DNA of 7,898 nt, taken from the NCBI GenBank assembly GCA_017464985.1, contig JAFTXL010000109.1, forward strand, positions 1 to 7,898, written 5' to 3'. Position 1 is the stretch's first letter. Each line of letters starts with the position of its first letter. The notes beneath the pieces were generated by a model that had not been told where the DNA came from, made no database searches, and saw only the letters and a program-made list of their open reading frames with translations. The translations under genes were made by a program, and so were the position numbers. The stretch comes from Clostridia bacterium (lineage in GTDB: Bacteria > Bacillota_A > Clostridia > UBA1212). Below, piece by piece: positions 5,921 to 7,898 of the stretch.

Positions 5921-7132
5921 TTATTCAACGATCTTTGAAACAGTACCAGCACCTACTGTTCTACCACCCTCACGGATAGCAAAACGGAGACCTTCCTCCA
6001 TAGCAATGTGAGTGATGAGCTGTACTTCCATAGTTACGTGGTCACCCGGCATAACCATCTCTGTTCCCTCAGGAAGAGTGATAACACCTGTAACGTCAGT
6101 TGTACGGAAATAGAACTGAGGTCTGTAGTTGCTGAAGAAAGGCTTATGACGGCCACCCTCTTCTTTAGTGAGGACGTAAACCTGACCGAAGAAGTGTGTA
6201 TGTGACTGAATTGTACCGGGTTTTACGAGAACCTGACCACGCTCGATTTCATTTCTCTGAATACCTCTGAGAAGCGCACCGATGTTGTCACCTGCTTCAG
6301 CCTGATCGAGAAGCTTTCTGAACATCTCAACACCTGTGATAACAGTGCTCTTTGTTTCTTCCTTAAGACCAACGATTTCAGCAGCATCACCAACTTTGAT
6401 GACACCTCTTTCAAGACGTCCTGTAGCAACAGTACCACGACCTGTGATTGTGAATACGTCCTCAACAGGCATAAGGAAAGGCTTATCTGTAGCTCTCTCA
6501 GGAGTAGCGATGTATGAGTCAACAGCTGCCATGAGTTCCTGAATACAAGCATACTCAGGAGCGTTAGGATCGTTAGAATCACACTCAAGAGCCTTAAGAG
6601 CAGAACCTCTGATGATCGGAATATCGTCACCCGGGAATTCGTACTGGCTGAGAAGCTCTCTGATTTCCATCTCTGAAAGATCGAGGAGTTCCTGATCTTC
6701 TTCAGCAAGCTGGTCGCACTTGTTCATGAATACTACGATGTAAGGAACGCCAACCTGACGAGCGAGAAGGATGTGCTCTCTTGTCTGAGCCTGCGGGCCA
6801 TCAGGACCTGAAACCAAAAGGATAGCACCGTCCATCTGAGCTGCACCTGTGATCATGTTCTTAACATAGTCGGCATGTCCGGGGCAGTCAACGTGAGCGT
6901 AGTGTCTTGTCTCTGTCTGGTACTCAACGTGAGCAGTATTGATCGTGATACCTCTTGCTCTCTCCTCCGGAGCAGCGTCGATCTGATCATATGCCTTCAA
7001 CTCAACTGTGTCATCGCCAAGGCTAAGAACCTTAGTAATAGCAGCTGTCAAAGTTGTTTTACCGTGGTCAACGTGACCGATGGTACCGATATTTACGTGG
7101 GGTTTTGTTCTTTCGAACTTGGATTTTGCCAT
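5921..7132 (-). CDS. tuf: Elongation factor Tu
   Basis: A complete 403-aa EF-Tu, the GTPase that brings aminoacyl-tRNA to the ribosomal A site. The G domain has GHVDHGKT (19-26, P-loop), GITINT (61-66, switch I), DCPGH (82-86), NKCD (137-140) and SAL (177-179). Domain 2 (about 210-305) and domain 3 (about 306-403) follow, ending with the conserved [13 protein letters not shown]. It is about 9 residues longer than E. coli EF-Tu. Most of the excess is a 2-residue gain near 141-149 and about 5 residues around 184-194. Several positions depart from the usual consensus: SGPDGPQAQ at 108-116, and histidines at 313, 365 and 375 where Lys, Asn and Pro are normal. A strong AAGGAGGA Shine-Dalgarno lies 8 nt before the ATG. 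The gene follows fusA with a 158-nt gap containing a stem-loop and its own promoter, and a terminator follows. Codon use looks highly biased, as expected for an abundant protein. Confidence 0.98.
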   Translation of the reverse strand: MAKSKFERTKPHVNIGTIGHVDHGKTTLTAAITKVLSLGDDTVELKAYDQIDAAPEERARGITINTAHVEYQTETRHYAHVDCPGHADYVKNMITGAAQMDGAILLVSGPDGPQAQTREHILLARQVGVPYIVVFMNKCDQLAEEDQELLDLSEMEIRELLSQYEFPGDDIPIIRGSALKALECDSNDPNAPEYACIQELMAAVDSYIATPERATDKPFLMPVEDVFTITGRGTVATGRLERGVIKVGDAAEIVGLKEETKSTVITGVEMFRKLLDQAEAGDNIGALLRGIQRNEIERGQVLVKPGTIQSHTHFFGQVYVLTKEEGGRHKPFFSNYRPQFYFRTTDVTGVITLPEGTEMVMPGDHVTMEVQLITHIAMEEGLRFAIREGGRTVGAGTVSKIVE

Positions 7133-7191
7133 TTAAAATGTCCTCCTTCTGTTTAAATAAAAGAATATTTTGGTAAATTTCAATATGCTAT

Positions 7192-7220
7192 ATAATACAC
7201 ATTTTTTACCTATATATCAA
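7192..7220 (-). promoter_or_regulatory. Sigma-A-type promoter of tuf
   Basis: In the fusA-tuf gap the minus strand has TTGATA (7215-7220), exactly 17 bp, then TATTAT (7192-7197): five of six consensus bases in each box. Transcription should start near 7185, about 50 nt before the ATG. This would let EF-Tu be made in excess over the upstream str-operon products. Confidence 0.7.
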
Positions 7221-7253
7221 GTCCAATTTTGATTTACCGAACTTGAGCTTTAT

Positions 7254-7278
7254 CTGCGGCGCACATTATGCGCCGCAG
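7254..7278 (-). other. Stem-loop between fusA and tuf
   Basis: CTGCGGCGCA (7254-7263) and TGCGCCGCAG (7269-7278) form a perfect 10-bp GC-rich stem with a 5-nt loop, starting 12 nt after the fusA stop codon. On the transcribed strand the stem is followed by ATAAAGCTC, not a U-tract, so it is a poor intrinsic terminator. It could protect the 3' end of the fusA message, pause polymerase or be a processing site, and it lies just upstream of the tuf promoter. Confidence 0.75.
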
Positions 7279-7290
7279 CAATTTAACTTA

Positions 7291-7898
7291 TTACTTTTTA
7301 TCAGCAATAACTTTTTCCTGTACGCTCTTCGGAACGTCCTCATAGTGGCTGGGCTCCATTGAGAATGAACCACGACCCTGTGTCATCGAACGGAGCTGTG
7401 TTGTATAACCGAACATCTCAGCAAGCGGAACAAATGAAGTTACCTGCTTAATTCCGGCAGCACCGTCATCAATGCTCTCAATACGACCTCTCTTTGCGTT
7501 GAGACTTCCTATTACATCACCGAGATTCGGCTCAGGAGCAGTTACAACAACCTTCATGATAGGTTCGAGCAATACGGGGCCTGCATTCTTAATAGCTTCT
7601 TTGATAGCCATAGAACCTGCAATCTTAAATGCCATTTCTGATGAGTCAACTTCGTGGTATGAACCGAATACGAGAGTAACTTTAAGGTCAACTACAGGGT
7701 ATCCTGCGAGGATACCGCTCTGGAGAGCTTCCTGTATACCCTGGTCAACAGGTCCGATGTATTCCTTAGGAATAGCACCACCGACAATCTTGTTAACGAA
7801 TTCGTAACCTTTACCTCTTTCAAGGGGCTCTACATCTATTACGCAGTGACCGAACTGACCACGACCACCGGACTGTCTTACGAACTTGCCTTCCTGCT
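7291..7898 (-). CDS. fusA: Elongation factor G, C-terminal part
   Basis: The last 201 codons plus stop of EF-G, the GTPase that drives tRNA-mRNA translocation. The gene is cut by the right edge of the window, so the GTPase domain and domains II-III are missing here. About 29% of a normal ~690-aa protein is present. Counting from the window edge, domain IV covers about 1-110, with [13 protein letters not shown] (5-17) and [13 protein letters not shown] (78-90) near its tip. Domain V covers about 111-185, with [27 protein letters not shown] (126-140) and [16 protein letters not shown] (161-176). An ATG codon at 7635 is an internal methionine, not a start: coding similarity continues unbroken to the edge. 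Together with tuf downstream this marks the end of an rpsL-rpsG-fusA-tuf str operon, whose first genes would lie to the right. Confidence 0.97.
   Translation of the reverse strand, partial: QEGKFVRQSGGRGQFGHCVIDVEPLERGKGYEFVNKIVGGAIPKEYIGPVDQGIQEALQSGILAGYPVVDLKVTLVFGSYHEVDSSEMAFKIAGSMAIKEAIKNAGPVLLEPIMKVVVTAPEPNLGDVIGSLNAKRGRIESIDDGAAGIKQVTSFVPLAEMFGYTTQLRSMTQGRGSFSMEPSHYEDVPKSVQEKVIADKK

Noticed and set aside
6223..6708. 161-codon open frame on the minus strand inside tuf
   Set aside because: It lies in another frame of the strongly conserved EF-Tu gene, has low-complexity Leu/Ser-rich composition and no ribosome binding site; it results from the codon bias of tuf.
7254..7278. Stem-loop after fusA as an intrinsic terminator
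   Set aside because: The stem is strong but no U-tract follows on the transcribed strand, so I list it as a structural element rather than a terminator.
7472..7807. Plus-strand open frame antisense to fusA
   Set aside because: The EF-G reading on the minus strand is unmistakable across the whole stretch; the antisense frame has no independent support.

Overview
The window is about 7.9 kb of AT-rich DNA in which every supported gene lies on the minus strand, so transcription runs from right to left. The gene families, the strong AGGAGG-type ribosome binding sites, the sigma-A-like promoters and the str-operon order fusA-tuf point to a low-GC Gram-positive bacterium. My best guess is a member of the Clostridia, perhaps Ruminococcus/Oscillospiraceae-like, because of the EF-Tu sequence style. 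This is recognition from memory, not a database result.

Right-hand third (7898 to about 5812): the end of the str operon. It holds the last 201 codons of fusA (EF-G, cut by the window edge), a perfect 10-bp stem-loop with no U-tract just after fusA, a well-formed promoter (TTGATA, 17-bp spacer, TATTAT) serving tuf, the complete tuf gene (EF-Tu, 403 aa), and a strong hairpin terminator about 70 nt past tuf.

Middle (5765 to 3236): a membrane-bound family 2 glycosyltransferase with the D, DxD, (E)DD and QxxRW motifs of processive synthases, whose likely Shine-Dalgarno is separated from its ATG by a small hairpin. Next comes a PucR/CdaR-type transcription regulator that starts with GTG. It has its own promoter (TTGAAA, 17 bp, TATAAT), and the -35 box overlaps the glycosyltransferase stop codon.

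Left-hand part (3179 to 1): a compact cell-wall/division cluster. It contains ftsE and ftsX (overlapping by 8 nt, with the ftsX Shine-Dalgarno inside the ftsE tail), then an S41 carboxyl-terminal processing protease with a single membrane anchor and a PDZ domain. The first 20 codons of what looks like a SAM-dependent methyltransferase run off the left edge. FtsEX normally gates peptidoglycan hydrolases, and Ctp proteases often sit beside it in Firmicutes. Here no M23/EnvC-like partner lies between ftsX and the protease.

Overall this is mainly housekeeping sequence. I see no CRISPR array, mobile element, RNA gene or defence system. The points worth a second look are regulatory (tuf promoter and stem-loop, hairpin spacer in the glycosyltransferase leader, operator-like repeats at the regulator promoter), plus an unusual cluster of histidines in EF-Tu domain 3.
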